From Spinellus fusiger (lineage: Eukaryota > Mucoromycota > Mucoromycetes > Mucorales > Phycomycetaceae): a stretch of 64,000 nt of DNA. The first letter of the stretch is position 1, and every line of letters begins with the position of its first letter. A program made the translations under genes and the position numbers. The DNA lies in the NCBI GenBank assembly GCA_025094145.1, contig JALLLS010000011.1:248001-312000 (forward strand). The letters run 5' to 3'. This document shows positions 33,649 through 47,127 of the stretch, one piece after another. Under the pieces are notes generated by a model. The model worked only from the letters and a program-made list of their open reading frames with translations. It was not told the DNA's origin and did no database searches.

Positions 33649-35457
33649 ATGACATCCTACAAGTGCGAGTATGAACCAACTCAGTCTCTACCATTAGCAC
33701 TGATGAGTGATGTTACCATGACCGACGCATCACCTTTAGCCGACATTCGACCGAACCCACCACCGTCTGCTTGTGGCGGCTTACGTGAGAGTCATTCGCT
33801 CGGCTTCAATGTCATTTCTCAACACTCCAAATCAAGGTCTTCAGGCCTTACTTCCATGCCCTACAACTACACCTACCGCACCAGCATTATACAACCTTAT
33901 GAAATAAGCCCAAAAATAGGTAACTCTTCTCAAAAAGAGAAAGAAAAAAAAGAAGAAAAAAAAGTTACAATCTCGACAATGGCAGCTTATACCCTATAGA
34001 CTTTCTTAGCTGTTTACCCTTCGAATTGGGATCTCATATTATATGCTACCTTGACCTCCCCACTCTTCTGATGTTGGCTACTGTTTCTCACAACTGGAAT
34101 GCTATTTATCGCATCAGCCATGTATGGCGAATGAAGGCATTAGAGAATCAATGGAAAGTGGCTCTTTCTGCACAGTTGCAAATAGGAAAAATAGACTGGT
34201 ACTTTATGTTCAAGCAACGCTATCAACTAGAACAGCGATGGAAAAAGGGCAACGTAGCAACCCACTACCTAATAGGACACCAAGACAGCGTGTATTGTCT
34301 TCAATTTGATGCTCATAAGATTGTTACCGGCAGCAGAGACAGAACCATCAAGTTCTGGGATATAGCAACTTATACACACCAATCTACACTGGTGGGCCAT
34401 GAAGGCAGTGTGTTATGTCTGAAATACAACGATAATATAATGGTATCAGGATCATCCGATGCCACCCTTATTATTTGGAACATGCATACCCACCAGCCTA
34501 TCAAGCGATTGAGGGTGAGATTCAATGACTCTCTCACGAATCCTCACATCATCTTGTTATATTTCTAGGGTCATAAATCAGGTGTCTTGGACGTTAGTCT
34601 TGATGATCGATATATTGTCAGCTGTTCAAAAGACACATCGATACGAATATGGGATTCTAATACAGGCGATTTCTTACGTATAATTATGGCACATCAAGGA
34701 CCTGTAAATGCAATTCAACTTAAAAACAACACCATTGTTTCTGCTTCGGGTGATGCTCTAGTGAAGCTGTGGGATATTACGACAGGCACATGTCTACGTG
34801 AGTTTGCTGGCCATTCTCGAGGTCTAGCATGTGTGCAATACGATGGCAAGCGGATCGTGAGTGGATCCAATGATAAAACCATTCGTGTGTGGGATGCAGA
34901 GGTGAGTTTATTATTATAGCTACTGATGACTCAGTTTCTATTTCTTAGACTGGTCAGTGTTTAATGGTCTGTAAAGGTAAATATAGTATTTCAATGGCTC
35001 TATAGGCATTGCTGTATCTATATAAATAGATACATAGACACAGACACCTACATCCACATACATGTCTGCATTTATGTCTACATCCACTCTCACTTTTTGA
35101 TACTTACATTCTTATGTAGGCCACACTGATTTGGTAAGAACACTGCACTTTGATGAAGACAGAATCGTTAGTGCTAGCTATGACCAAAGTATTCGTGTCT
35201 GGGACATGAAGTAAGCCATCTAGTAAATAAGAATAGGCATGTTAACTGTTCAATAGGACTGGTGCCTCCTTACTGAACTTTCAGAGTGGCCACACCAGTT
35301 GGGTATTTGATGTGCATTTTGATAAAAGCAAGATCGTGAGGTGAGTATTTATAACAAGGATAAAGAGATTCTGATTTTTGCTTTTAGTGCAAGCCAAGAC
35401 AAACGTGTTCTTATCATGGATTTCTCTACTGGGCTCGACACTCAATTCATCCGGTAA
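33649..35457 (+). CDS. F-box/WD40-repeat protein (SCF substrate adaptor)
   Basis: Seven exons: 33649-33919, 34000-34514, 34569-34901, 34949-34976, 35120-35210, 35257-35340, 35388-35457, giving 463 aa with all introns GT-AG. Residues 1-90 are Ser/Pro-rich. The F-box begins at residue 91 (IDFLSCLPFELGSHII...YLDLPTLLMLATVSHNW), reconstructed across intron 1. Seven WD repeats follow from about residue 180: GHQDSVYCLQF, GHEGSVLCLKY, GHKSGVLDVSL, HQGPVNAIQL, GHSRGLACVQY, GHTDLVRTLHF and GHTSWVFDVHF, most ending in a (K/R)xWD-type tetrad; the last ends in IMDF. Proteins of this architecture (Cdc4, Met30, Fbw7 families) bind Skp1 through the F-box and phosphorylated substrates through the propeller, directing them to SCF ubiquitin ligases. 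The substrate cannot be inferred. One exon is only 28 nt. Confidence 0.88.
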
Positions 35458-35459
35458 AC

Positions 35460-37010
35460 AATACTATACCAGCACATACATACATATACATACACAAGAA
35501 AAGGCAGTGCATAACACAAACAAGTCTTTGTTGTTTACTTTTTAATGTAGTTTATATTTTTATTACACTTGACATGTGTAACAAAGTATCTCCCTTTTGT
35601 TCATATCTTACAAAATATAAATACCAACCTGTATAAATCCTTCTGTCGTATCTTTCCCCCCTTTTCTTCATTTCCCTCGAAATAATATTAAAAAAAAAGA
35701 AGAAAACAATCCGTTAGAGATCAACTCCCACAGGCTTGTCATCACAAACAATGAGTATTGAATTGGTGCCTGCTGATCCTATAAAACAACCAGGGTTATA
35801 AATAAGCCAATCATGAACAAATAACAATATAAATCGCGATAGAAGCGTGCTCTTATGTGAGGATTAGAAGATTCGTTCCTTTGGCTACTGCAGGGTTAGA
35901 TCATCTCGCTGTAATCATAACATACGCTCTATTCCAAAGTCTCGAGTGGAGTAAAATAGGGGATCCCACTTGCTGTTATAGATTTATATAAGAGACAAAT
36001 TTCAGTGTCTTCAGAAAGCTATAGAAGATTTACTGCAGTGTTTTATTTCTAACATTGTGTTATAGATGGGGGTTCAAACTAAAGCTGTCGTCATTGAGTC
36101 AACCTCACATGTAAACCTATTGTTGGTGTTAAGTTGAAGCTCAAAGTTGAGGTGGATCTATTCTTTGCACGGATGGGTAGGGTTGGTCTAGAATAGAGCT
36201 ATTTTGTTAATGATGTCTAAGGATAAACAGAAGCCTGTGCACTTAACAAGGAGGCTTTGATTCTCCTAGGGGGATGCGATAGAACTCTCCTTGGGAATTA
36301 AAAAAAAGTATAATAATTACAAAAGCATACAAAACATAAATAGCAAACGAGACGTATAATAAGCACTTCTTTAGCATAAAGACCAACCAATACACCTTTC
36401 ACCAAAGAATCAGTATTGTATGTAAATCGTGTTCTTTATCTATATTTATATATTATTATTATTTGGATTCAACGAATTCTATTAACATTTATTTACCTTT
36501 TCAAATAGACATTGTTTATCCATTGAGCTTCAGAAAGAACCGCACAGACGCCGAAATATAGGTAAATACAAGACTGGGCAAGGTATCCCTTGTAGAATTC
36601 AGCTTCGGTACTTTGACAGCCGCAGGCCCGTGATATTCTTTAAGACATCTCTTATCTTACCTCCATAGTCTTCACACACATAGTTAATCAATGGAAGTAT
36701 TTGTTCTTCTTCAACCTTTACCTCCTTCCTTGTATAAAATTACATGCATTACGTTATACTTGCTTTACTATTTATTATCACTCATCTGCCTCATCTCTCC
36801 CTCATTTTGTTATCATTTTCCTTCCTTCATCTCTCCTTCCCCGCGTCATTTTCTATATTTTACATCCAGTCTTAACTTTGAAACATCTGTTTAGTCTAAC
36901 TTCCACCCCTCCATAATAAGTATCAGTATAATTATAATTGTCTTCTATTTTATTTCTTATCCCGACCTACTTTTCTTTACTTAAGTTCGCTTCCACTTTG
37001 AACCTTTATT
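35460..37010. other. Intergenic region with possible decayed gene on the minus strand
   Basis: Minus-strand islands look coding but do not connect into a gene: GSAGTNSILIVCDDKPVGVD then stop (about 35785-35718, preceded by a TTTTATAG acceptor), and KWDPLFYSTRDFGIERML (about 35965-35912). I do not recognise the family. The remaining sequence is AT-rich, becoming pyrimidine-rich from 36690. Confidence 0.3.
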
Positions 37011-37017
37011 CATCTTA

Positions 37018-37060
37018 TCTCTCTCTCTCTCTCTCTAGTCTCTAGTCTCTCTCTAGTCTT
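37018..37060. repeat. CT-rich leader repeat of the Rua1-type gene
   Basis: TCTCTCTCTCTCTCTCTCTA plus CTAGTCTCTAGTCTCTCTCT just before the ATG at 37074. Pyrimidine tracts of this kind are common near fungal transcription starts. Confidence 0.6.
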
Positions 37061-37073
37061 TATCATCTCTAGT

Positions 37074-38997
37074 ATGAGCGAATTGCCCAGCCCCGCTTCA
37101 AATGATATTTTTAATTACTTGTCAACCCAAGAGAGTCAATCCATCATGGCCATCTCCGCACAGCTCAACATGAATACTGACTTACTGCTCATGGACATTC
37201 CTGTACAGCAACCTACTTTTGTGCTACCGCTTGGACAGTATAACAGTACCAGCACAGTAGCACTCAACAATACTACCACAGAAACAAACAACTTTTTATT
37301 GGATGCATGCAGCTCTCATCCGGTTTCAACATCGGCTATGTCTCTTAATAGCAGTCAACTGCAGGCCGATAACATGTCAACTCTACTTACTGTATTTCCT
37401 ATTAACAACTGTACGCTCAACAATCATGGTAATGTCAATTCCAAAATGATAAATGCTAATGAGATCAACAAAGAAAATCACACAAACACCTTGAGATATG
37501 ATTTACTTAACAACCAGATTGAGCCACTAACAACAGCCGATATACGTCGTAATCAGTATGTAGCCACAGCCTCCATGAACTCCATGAACTCTATGAACAT
37601 AAACACTTCCAACGGCTATTCTGTCCCGGAAAATACCTACACTCTATTACTGCCAAACATTCCATTATCCCAATCCAGTTTTGTTAACAACTCACACCTG
37701 GCAACTAAGGAATACGTGTTTATTCCAAACATAACAAGCACTCCAAACATCTCCAATAATCCAAACACAGCATCTCCTCACATCCTTAAAAGTGAGGAAT
37801 TTTCTCCTGTCACTACACAAGACAGTAACTCGCTAAGGATTTATTCATACAATTGCCCCAATGTATCATATCCTAGTATGACACTGACACAAGAGTCTTC
37901 ACAACTAAGAGCATTTGAGAACCAGTCATGTGTCGGAGAAAATGGCGGACATGGCGGTCGCCAGTTGACATGGAGACAAAGTGTGGAGTCAAGAACAGAA
38001 AACACACAGCCTAGTTTAGTGTACAGAGAAGACACTTCCAATAAGTACACATGTTCTTCCTCTAATTCATCCCTGTCTTCTGAAACAGTGTCTTCTTCAG
38101 TATCATTTGAAAAGTTTTCCACAGACAACCATGCAACAATCACCTCTTCTATAGCCAACTCCCAAGCTGAGTTTTCTCCGACATTATCTCAGTTCAATGC
38201 TATGCCCTATACTAACCTATCAGGCCATTGGGGCTCCTCTGAAAATCAGTCTGAAGGTGGTCGCAAGCGGCTAAAATCAATAGCAACAGAGGCCAGTCAA
38301 AAAGCCATCCCTATCTCTATTCCATCAAAAGGTAATAATGCAAAACAAAGTCCACCTATCCACACAGAGAATAAGTGGAAATTTTGACGTGAATAACCAA
38401 CCCATGAAAGTAGCATTGGATCCAGCAATTGATAATACCCCACGTCTACAAAATCTGCGTTATGAAGGAGACAAGTACACACCCACCTGGGTCCGCTATT
38501 CTGGTCCACTCAAAGAAGGGTTTTGTGATACTTGCAAAACAGGAAAATGGCTTCAATTAAAGAACAGTGCTTACTGGTAAGTACCAATTCAATAAACACT
38601 CATTAGAAGAAGAGAAAAAAAACAACAAGGAATTGGTGTTGGCCTTTTATTCATCCCCTTTCTACTAATAATAACATTTCTCATTAGGTACCATAAACAA
38701 TTTCTTCATGGTATTTCTTCAGTTTCTGGACAACCCTTTCATCTCCCCATTCAGCAACGTAGCAACGGGAATGATGGTACTGAAGGACTTTGTCACCAAT
38801 GTAAAAAGTATATCCCTTTATGCCATTCTAAGCGTGAAAATGGTGTGCTATGGTACAGACATGCTCATAAGGTGGGTTGTGCTTTTATTGCGTTTGTTCT
38901 CATTCAATTGTGCTCTTTATCTTAGTGCCATATTTATACTAAACCGCAATCAAGAACCGCAAGAAGAGCCGCAAACAATAGAAAAAGAATCCGGTAG
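37074..38997 (+). CDS. Rua1-type transcription regulator
   Basis: Four exons: 37074-38331, 38411-38576, 38688-38871, 38926-38997, making 559 aa. The N-terminal ~420 residues are rich in Asn/Ser/Thr/Gln and look disordered (putative transactivation region). The C-terminal ~120 residues match the zinc-binding Rua1 C-terminal domain: YEGDKYTPTWVRYSGPLKEG, FCDTCKTGKWLQLKNSAYW joined to YHKQFLHGISSVSGQPF, LCHQCKKYIPLCHSKREN, LWYRHAHK joined to CH. Cys pairs and the RHAHKCH ending are the presumed zinc ligands. A basic tail (TARRAANNRKRIR) probably targets the nucleus. In Ustilago the founding member controls a secondary-metabolite cluster; no such cluster is here, so the role is unknown. All junctions preserve frame. 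Confidence 0.88.
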
Positions 38998-39985
38998 TTC
39001 TCAATCATCTACCAATCTATTGTTTAGCTTAGTATTTTATTTTATTGATTTTTTTTTATAAAAAAAAAAGTGCGGTTTGAACCTTAGTCATTACCCAAAC
39101 TCTAAATTGTTTTGATATTGGACGACTCTGCCTTCTTTATATTTTCCCTGGTTTTTATACATATTTATCTTTCGATCTTGTACTGTTCTAGCGATCTCAT
39201 TTAAAGTTAAGGATAAGAAAACGCCATATAAATATTAAATTTACATGTATGTAAGTATGTAGAGGTTTTTTCTTCCACTGTCATAGCAATTGAAACAAAA
39301 TAATAACTAAGTTCAGAGTTCAGTGTAAAATGCAGGGGTCTGAACTAGAATGTAAAGAAGAAGAAAAAGGAAAGAAGATCACTGATAAAACCAGTGTGAT
39401 AAAGAAGCCGTGCCATTGTGTTGGAGCCTCCATGGCTAATTTAATAGACAGGAATAATGTATTACTGTAGTAATAAAAAGATGTATTCTTTCTTTTTGTG
39501 AAATTTCATATTCTATTGCCTCTATAGAAATGGCAAGATCATTTAAATTTAACTCCCCTTTCTTTTTCATCCTTTTTTATTTGGATTATTCTGACGCTTT
39601 ACCAATAGAGTGGACCTTAAATAAAGTATTCTGGATGTCTTCATACTATTACGGGGGTTTTCATTTTCATTCTTTCTTACTTCTAAAGTAAATAATAAAA
39701 TGACGCCTGTTTTGTTTGATCCGGTTTTGGTTTACTTTATTAGGGGATAAAAAGTGAACAGTGCACGAGGAGAAAGCCAGAAGATTGCCCAAAGACAGTA
39801 TAAGATTGTGGAGTGAGAGTAATAGGAAGCATAATAAAAGGTGCCCTTTCTATTTCTGTTTCTACCATTAGCTCTTTCCTGTTCCTTAATACATACTATT
39901 TGTCTGTAGTCTAGATCTAGGAGAAAGGGTTTAATGAGGTCTAGTTTTATTCCTATCCATACTACTCCTTGTTACTTGTTTTGTA

Positions 39986-40062
39986 TTTATGTTTGTATTT
40001 GTATTTGTGTTTGTTTGTGTTTGTGTTTGTGTTTGTGTTTGTGTTTGTGTTTGTGTTTGTGT
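39986..40062. repeat. (TTTGTG)n / (TTTGTA)n hexanucleotide repeat
   Basis: At least eight tandem TTTGTG units. It translates to a repetitive VFVF frame, which is an artefact. Confidence 0.9.
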
Positions 40063-40120
40063 TTAATACTAATACTCATCATGCTAGTAATAAGACAAAC
40101 ACACACATAGAGAGAGAGAA

Positions 40121-40122
<2 letters not shown>

Positions 40123-40152
<30 letters not shown>
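40123..40152. repeat. (AAT)n trinucleotide repeat
   Basis: About ten AAT/ATA units. Confidence 0.9.
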
Positions 40153-40155
<3 letters not shown>

Positions 40156-40992
40156 TAACTTTATGGCCACCCACACTAATCCAAGACAATAGCATTGAAC
40201 TAGGAATAATCTGGACAGAACAAAGTCATTTGTTCTGCTGTTAGAAAGTCTGTTTGAATAGATCGAGATAAATGTAACCAATGGAGCTGAGAACTATTGA
40301 TCGTCTGTTCGATTTGGAATCCCATCAATGTATAAATAGGTGGATTTAGTAATATATACCATTTCTTAGTATTGAGGTTTTAACTGTAATAATAATAATA
40401 AAAACCTGTATTTATCCCATGATTTAAGTATGGAAATAATCAAATATCCATAGACACCAGTGATGAAATGAACAGGACTCTTGTGCTGTACGGCTACTGG
40501 TGCTGATCCTTTATGCAGGATTACAAATATGGGAGTTGATTGTCCATTTAGATTTCAATCTTGGAATAGCACACCCAGAAAGTGCCATTTCCCCACACTG
40601 CCCTTCCAGTCGTGTAACATAAGTTCTTTATCCTATGGAGGAGTATAACAAGAGCAGTGGTATTTTAAAATCGTCGATCACTTTACTATTGTTTTAAAAT
40701 AGAAAAAATTGGTACCACGAATTACAGCACTATAACCAACATATTTCTCTTTTTCTTAGATTCACTAAAATCTGTGACCTAAGCATTGTCTTTTTCTTCT
40801 TCTTTCTTCTCTCTACCAGATTGTATGGAGTGATAGGGTACTTGTACCAAGAAAGGGATATCTTTGCTTGGATTAACTGATTTTATGTGGACTATATTAT
40901 TGCAAATGAGTGGGGATAGATTGAAAAAGAAGAATAAAAAACAACTTTGGATAAATAAGTAAATAAGAAATAACAGAGTGGCGGCCTCAAAA

Positions 40993-43900
40993 CTATATCT
41001 TAACATCTGCTAGTAGTTTTTCAAGATTAACGTAGCAGTAGTCTGATCGTCTTAAATAACGCTCAACAACTTCCTTTAACACCTTTAAATCAGCTTCATG
41101 TTTAACAGTAATAGATCTAGCAGGCACTAAAACAGAGAGATTTTAGCATTGGTGGATACTCAAAACAATCCAGAAGATAACAAAAACTTACTTTCTAATT
41201 TCGTACTGACTGCATTATGTATGATCCGTTTGCTATCAAAGAAATATGAAAAGTAAAGCAGTTGTGTATAGAGTGCTTTGTCAGAGAACTAAATAGTAAA
41301 ACAATAATATTAGAATAATGGTGTCTTTTTCTGCTTTCAACCTATAGATAACATTAACTGGGATTTACTTACTTCACGATGCATAAGGCCAAGACATCCG
41401 CGATTCAAACAACGGCGTCCATAGACAGACATCATTCGTGTACGATTACCACATGTTGAGTCATCACACACTAACCAACACTCATAGTATTTACGAATAA
41501 ATCTTCTTATAAGCACAGATAATTGATTGGATGCGTTGTTGATATGGATATCTTCAAGACAATAATTGCAATGTAATCCCCATTCCATACTATTGCTTGA
41601 TGTTTGTATGAAAACAGAGTCAAGAATAACTTCTTTCTCACACTTGTTACATAGAAGAACAAGTTTTTCAACATTTTTAAATCTTTCTTGGTCTCCAATC
41701 TGTGACTCTAGAGTGCCAAATTCTGAGTCTTCTTCTGTACCATTCCCAGATCTAAAGTTGAATTTACTCTTGTCCAAACCTACCCAATAGCAGCTGTTAG
41801 TCTGTTGATTCTACATTTACATACCAAGATACTCTGCAATTCGAGCTGGATCTGTGCCATCAATATCCGAGCACAGTCTAGTAATAGGCGGGAATACTTG
41901 TTGATTGAGATACCATTCAATATCTAAGGAACAGCTCCCTTTTTAGTCTACAAACTCCATAGAGAATAGTATAATACTCTTACCCAGCTGCATGTTACTG
42001 CGAGCCACCTCATCTGGATGATAGGCTCTTTCAGCAGGACCAGCTTTACTGTTTTCAGGAAGAGAATCCAGTTTACATATCACATAGGGAACTGTCTCTC
42101 CCGTTCGTACACTTTGCCCACTCTGCTTCATACGTATGGCCACTTGCACATGGGGCTGACTTTTAGCATCTGCATAATCCTCAGGGTTCTTTGTCAATTG
42201 CTAGTAATATAGATGGTCAGTTATTTATTCCTTGGTAACATCTTACTTATCATTGATAAATAGTAGAAATAAGACTTACTTTGTTGATAATAAATTTGGC
42301 AATAGGTATTTCTCCAGATCGAATCTTTTCTCCTGTGGCACGTAAATAGGTGTGTATTTCATCAACCACCTCCTCACGGTCTTTATCAGACAAGATTGAA
42401 TTAAGTACAGACCTAGAGACACCAATCAATCCATTGTTCTGGTACTATTAGACTCTACTTACGAAGACACATCATGGGAAAGATCACACCAATCTCGACG
42501 GACAAGATCAAGACCTCTGATCTCTATTGTTTCGACTAATTTACCATCCGGCTGCTCTTGTACCAATACAGCAGCGTACTTTTTTTTTTTCAGAAGCAAG
42601 ATATGCTTAAATAGACCATCAATATCAATCTCCAATAGTCTGTAGCGTTCATTCACACGTTGCTTGAATAGTACACCAATTTCCTTGGCTTTGGCTATAT
42701 CACTCTGATTGGTATACAGCATGACAGAATCGGTATCGCCATAAATAACGTTCAGATCAAGATCACCTGCAAGATCCACTGTGTTTTGGAGAATCTCACG
42801 TCCCTTGTGAGTAATAAGCATGGCAAGTGGCTTTGCATAGAATCTTGAATGTGAAAACCCCAAACAGCCATACATACTGTTGGCTGTAAGTTTAAGTGCT
42901 TTTTGTCGGATATCATACTAATAGGGATAAGTACATGTGCCTATCATAGGGTAAAAAGAAAAAGAAAGAAAAAAAGTACCTGCATGTATTCTGCTTTTGA
43001 TAATTTAGGATCCTTCATTAGGCGTTTCACCTGTCCACGGCGGTCCACTAGTGTTTTGATCATGCGTGGAAGGACACCTTGATGAAGCATTGAATCTGGG
43101 ATTTCAGGGACGGTTTCCACCTGTATTGATGTTGAGTGTTCCCATTATTATTAGTACTATTATTATTCTCATTCCTGCTCCGGATAAAAGAGCAAACAGA
43201 CTCACCTCAAGTTCTGATATTTCTTTTCGTTCGACAGTTGTAAAGCAGATATTGTATTCTTGAATAATAGAGGGATACAGACTGTTAAAATCAAGCAGTA
43301 GCACATATTTATCATAAAAGCCTTTCTTTGGCTCCAAGACAAGACCACCTGCATAGGCTGGTTTGCGTCTAGATGAACCCTTTTTAGCCTGAGATTTAGT
43401 TTCTCCCTCCTGAGCATATTCTGATGTATCAAACATATCTGTGCGTGTCTTTTTGCCAAATGTTTTGTCAGGACAAACAAAATTTTGACGATGGAACTCG
43501 TGCAGTAGTAGATATTCATTTCTTTCGGCTCTTGCCCCCAGTAGAGTGCGTGACCAAAGATTCCCCGCAAGATTGGTGAGTTGTAAAGTTAAAGGTAATA
43601 TTTGGAGTTTGAACATGAGTGCCATGGCAAGATAAGAATCAAAGGAACAGTGCTTCAATAAATGGATGAGACTTGGGGCACTTTCATAAAAGGCTTCTGT
43701 TTGATCAAACTGAATATCTTCACGCGCAATCTTGAGTTGAGACTGAGCTAGTTCTGTCATACGATAAGATTTGCTTTGAATAAGGTCTTTGGCTGCCATG
43801 TAGGTATCGCATACTAAGCGACCACTCATCACCATCTTTTCCTCGTAAGTGGATTCTCCTGTACCGCCGGGGCCATTCTGGAGCCTTGGCCAACTAATTT

Positions 43901-46282
43901 ACCTTGTGTCAGCCAAAAAAAAAAGAGAGAGAGTGGCCGTAACTTACTGGGTTCTTTTTAATCTACCAAGCTTGTGCCAGTGTTGTGTGTTGAGAAATTT
44001 CATTCGATGCAATAATATGTCGAGATCAAATCCAAGAAAGTTGTGTCCAACAATCACATCTGGATCGTTTGTGTGTATCTTGGCTACAGTGTATATGAGT
44101 TGATACTCTCCATACCATATTGTTTACCAATTAAAAAGTTCAAAAGAGAAGACTCTGTGCTTTCTACTGTAATGAGAGTGTTCTGATCTTTTTCTTTCAG
44201 GACAAGGCTCTCAAATCCTGCAGGATAGACTTTGTTGGCTAGTTTACGAACCACATTGAATCGTAGTGTGTCTTGTTGATCAATGTGTGTCGACTGATCA
44301 ATCTTGACTATAAGAAATGGTATTAGCTATTTATTCTGTGGTGAGAATGTTTACCTTGAGTAGATATAAAGACACTAGCAGCAACAATCTCATTGGAATT
44401 TTTCTGTGTATTTCTTACTGTTCTCAGACACAGAGACATCACTGACAAAGGTGGAATATGCTGAGGTGCGTTACCATCTGCATCTCGAAGGGGTGTGCAG
44501 TGTTCTGGAGAATCAATGCTTAATTCGGTTTTACACCAAGATTCCTATTATATGTTGGTTTTATTATAGCAACAGGTTACTTACATTAGTGGAGACTATC
44601 TTTGCGTTCTTTATCACCAACCAACAAGGACCCATAATATCACGCTCGATCAGAAAGTGCTCCAAGGGATTTGTATTGATACCAAAAACATGACTAAATG
44701 TTTTCCCTTTAAGTTCCATAGGAAGGGCGGGTTCTGGATCGTCCCATCATTAGTCTACTCATATGTTCAGTACTTACGATTGAATCCATAGCCTATTCTA
44801 AGGTACTTTGTCTCAGCAGGAATGTCTGGCAGTTCAAAGGCGTACTTTCGAGTGCAGATACTATCTGTCCATCGTGTAATGCCATAGTTTGTACATATGT
44901 CACTGATTTCAGAAAAAACATTATCCATTATTACTGGCACATTGGTGACTTTCCCTTGAGCTAGTAAATGATAACATAAGTGTTTGTTGCAGTCAGATGC
45001 AGTATTCCTTACTATCCAATTGGTGGGTGCGTGGTAGGATGTAGATATCTCGGAGAATGTTTCTGACGGCTACACTGCAACTCACATAACGCTGGGTAGA
45101 CTTGTCCAATACCTTTAACTCTATTAGTCTCTGCTAAGAAATAAAACATGTACCTTTCCAAACAAATATATATCTCCTTTATCTCTGCGCTCATAAACAT
45201 CGAACCACCATATTCTTAGACTGCCATCTTCCTCGAAAATATTGTACTTTTGGGGATCGTCTCTACTTATTTCTGACACGTTATTTATAAAACTAGCATC
45301 AGCAAGTCTCCAATCCTGAAGGTCAGATGGAGTCTCTTCCCCTTTAACAGGAGTCTCTTGAGGCATAGCATCTGTTGATGAGGTTGTGTAGTTCATATCA
45401 ATGTCTACAGGATCATCTTCCATTTCTTTTTTTATCACTATAGGTGCTGTCGTCTTCTCCTCTACTATCTCCACATCACTTTCATCACTCAATGCATGAT
45501 TTACAGGTTCTAAGATCGACACTTCTCTAGTATTTCCATTCTCATCCACTCTACTTATTCTCTGTCCTCTCATTAACTTTCTTGATTTCTCCTGTATGGG
45601 TTGTGTTTTTCTTTCTACAGCATTTCTCCTTATAACGGATTCTGTTGAACTGTAAGGGATCGTTGGGCTGTCGTCTACTTCCTCATCAATGCCAGCCAGC
45701 AGATCCGCAAATAAAAGATCCTCATTTTCTTTTGGCTAATACCACACACACACACACACCATCATAAGCCTACTACTTCTCTTTTTTTTTTGTTCTTACC
45801 ACTGTTACTGTGTGTTTCCGATGTTCTGTATTGGATGCATTCTTCTCAAAGAGCTTTTGAATAGTTCTTTTAGACTCTACTGCGATAGCCTTATGTCTTT
45901 GGCTGTCTTTCTTTTTATCATTTCTTTTTCTCTTGCCTATTGAATTCTATAGATTGGTATAGCAATGAACACATTATTTTACCTGGTACACTGTGCGATT
46001 CATCATAATCACTAAGATAGGCTGACTGTTCATCTTCGTCATTCCCAGTGTAACCAGCGTTATCGTCGTCTTCAACAAAGTTATCATCCTCAGACCACCC
46101 ATGAGTGCTGTCGTCCATTGGCTCATATATTTCAGCTGTTTCGCTCTATCACCATGAGTAAAGTGATATCTATTATAATATCCTACTGTGTATTGTTCTG
46201 CTCTTGAACGGTTGTTTCGGGCGTCCCTGAGCGCCTTTAAAGGGTCAACCTTTCCCTTCTTCTGCTTCATGCGTTGTGACAT
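40993..46282 (-). CDS. POL1: DNA polymerase alpha catalytic subunit
   Basis: Many-exon gene on the minus strand, ATG at 46282 ([20 protein letters not shown]), stop at 40993. Domains in order: an acidic N-terminal region ([19 protein letters not shown], ~46110); the exonuclease-like region; then [11 protein letters not shown] and [19 protein letters not shown] (~43350); polymerase motif [21 protein letters not shown] (~43300-43250); motif B region [20 protein letters not shown] (~42880); motif [12 protein letters not shown] (~42750-42720). C-terminal zinc modules are CNKCEKE...LHCNYC (~41660-41560) and VCDDSTC...RRCLNRGC (~41470-41390). Pol alpha/primase starts leading strands and Okazaki fragments in the nucleus; family-B Pol alpha lacks proofreading. 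The ORF is open six codons further upstream (Met at 46300); I chose the conserved-looking MSQRMKQKK start. Introns are short, GT-AG; not every junction was resolved. Confidence 0.92.
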
Positions 46283-46398
46283 TCTGGAATCAGTAAACAA
46301 TTACCGAGGAAGAAGAGAGACACCCCTTTTATTATTATTAAAAAAAAACAATAAAAAAATAAGCTTTGGGTGACCGACACACATGGACAAAAAAATAA

Positions 46399-46403
46399 AC
46401 GCG
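46399..46403. promoter_or_regulatory. ACGCG (MCB-like) element upstream of POL1
   Basis: AAACGCGC about 117 bp upstream of the POL1 ATG. In yeasts, ACGCG boxes bind MBF/DSC1 and give G1/S expression of replication genes including POL1. Whether it works here is inference from one short motif. Confidence 0.3.
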
Positions 46404-47127
46404 CTCTGGACGTGTCAGTCACGACAATAGACAGAATGCATTTTAAACGGAGATATACCATCACCAAATAAAGAGTGAAAATTGTTACTTCTCCCTTCTT
46501 TCTGCAGTGATTCTGTGTAATCCGTGTCACGTTACTCGTATCTCTACACACCAGGAGATTTTTCTGGCCTTTAAGCGGTGATCTCTCCTTCTTATTACGT
46601 CCGAAAATATTTTGCCCTTTTATGGAACTCTGTTTAAAATCAAAGGTTTGCAAGTATCTGTAATAATGGGTACTGCGGTTATCAACAGGACCACTAGAGA
46701 GATGAATTTGTAGTAGTTCGGTCTCTAGAAGGGACAGAGAAATAGAGTATTAGATAAAAAGGCTAGTCTAAGGAAATCAAAGAGGGTACATGAACAGGAA
46801 CACAACACACGATTTGAGCACAACGGGTAACTAGGCAACTGTTCTTTAAGGAATTATTTTCTTTCTAGAATGTTGTTGTAGTCTGCATTGCTTTGGTAGT
46901 TATGATTAAGCAAATGAGTTGTGAAAATTCAATTTGTTATCTTCTGTTCGGATATAAATACCTGCTAATTACACTGTCTGTTGTTCTTCATAACTTCTAT
47001 CCTTTTTATTTTGTTTGCCTTTGTTTGTCATATAAACCAACAGTTGTGATCTGGTAAGTGTTTGTGTATGTTTATTGTGTCTGACATGTTAGTCAGTTTC
47101 TATTTTATATTCTTTTATTTTAATAAA

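Larger units (their letters stand above)
38998..40990. other. Intergenic region with microsatellites and weak coding islands
   Basis: Contains the repeats listed separately. On the minus strand around 40630-40440 there are coding-like stretches (LHDWKGSVGKWHFLGVLFQD, then in a shifted frame FVILHKGSAPVAVQHKSPVH) suggestive of a decayed conserved gene that I cannot name. Confidence 0.35.

Noticed and set aside
39969..40244. 91-codon plus-strand frame with VFVFVF repeats
   Set aside because: Translation of a TTTGTG microsatellite and an AAT run; no protein features.
43066..44103. Plus-strand frames opposite POL1
   Set aside because: Antisense to clear polymerase exons and introns; no independent support.
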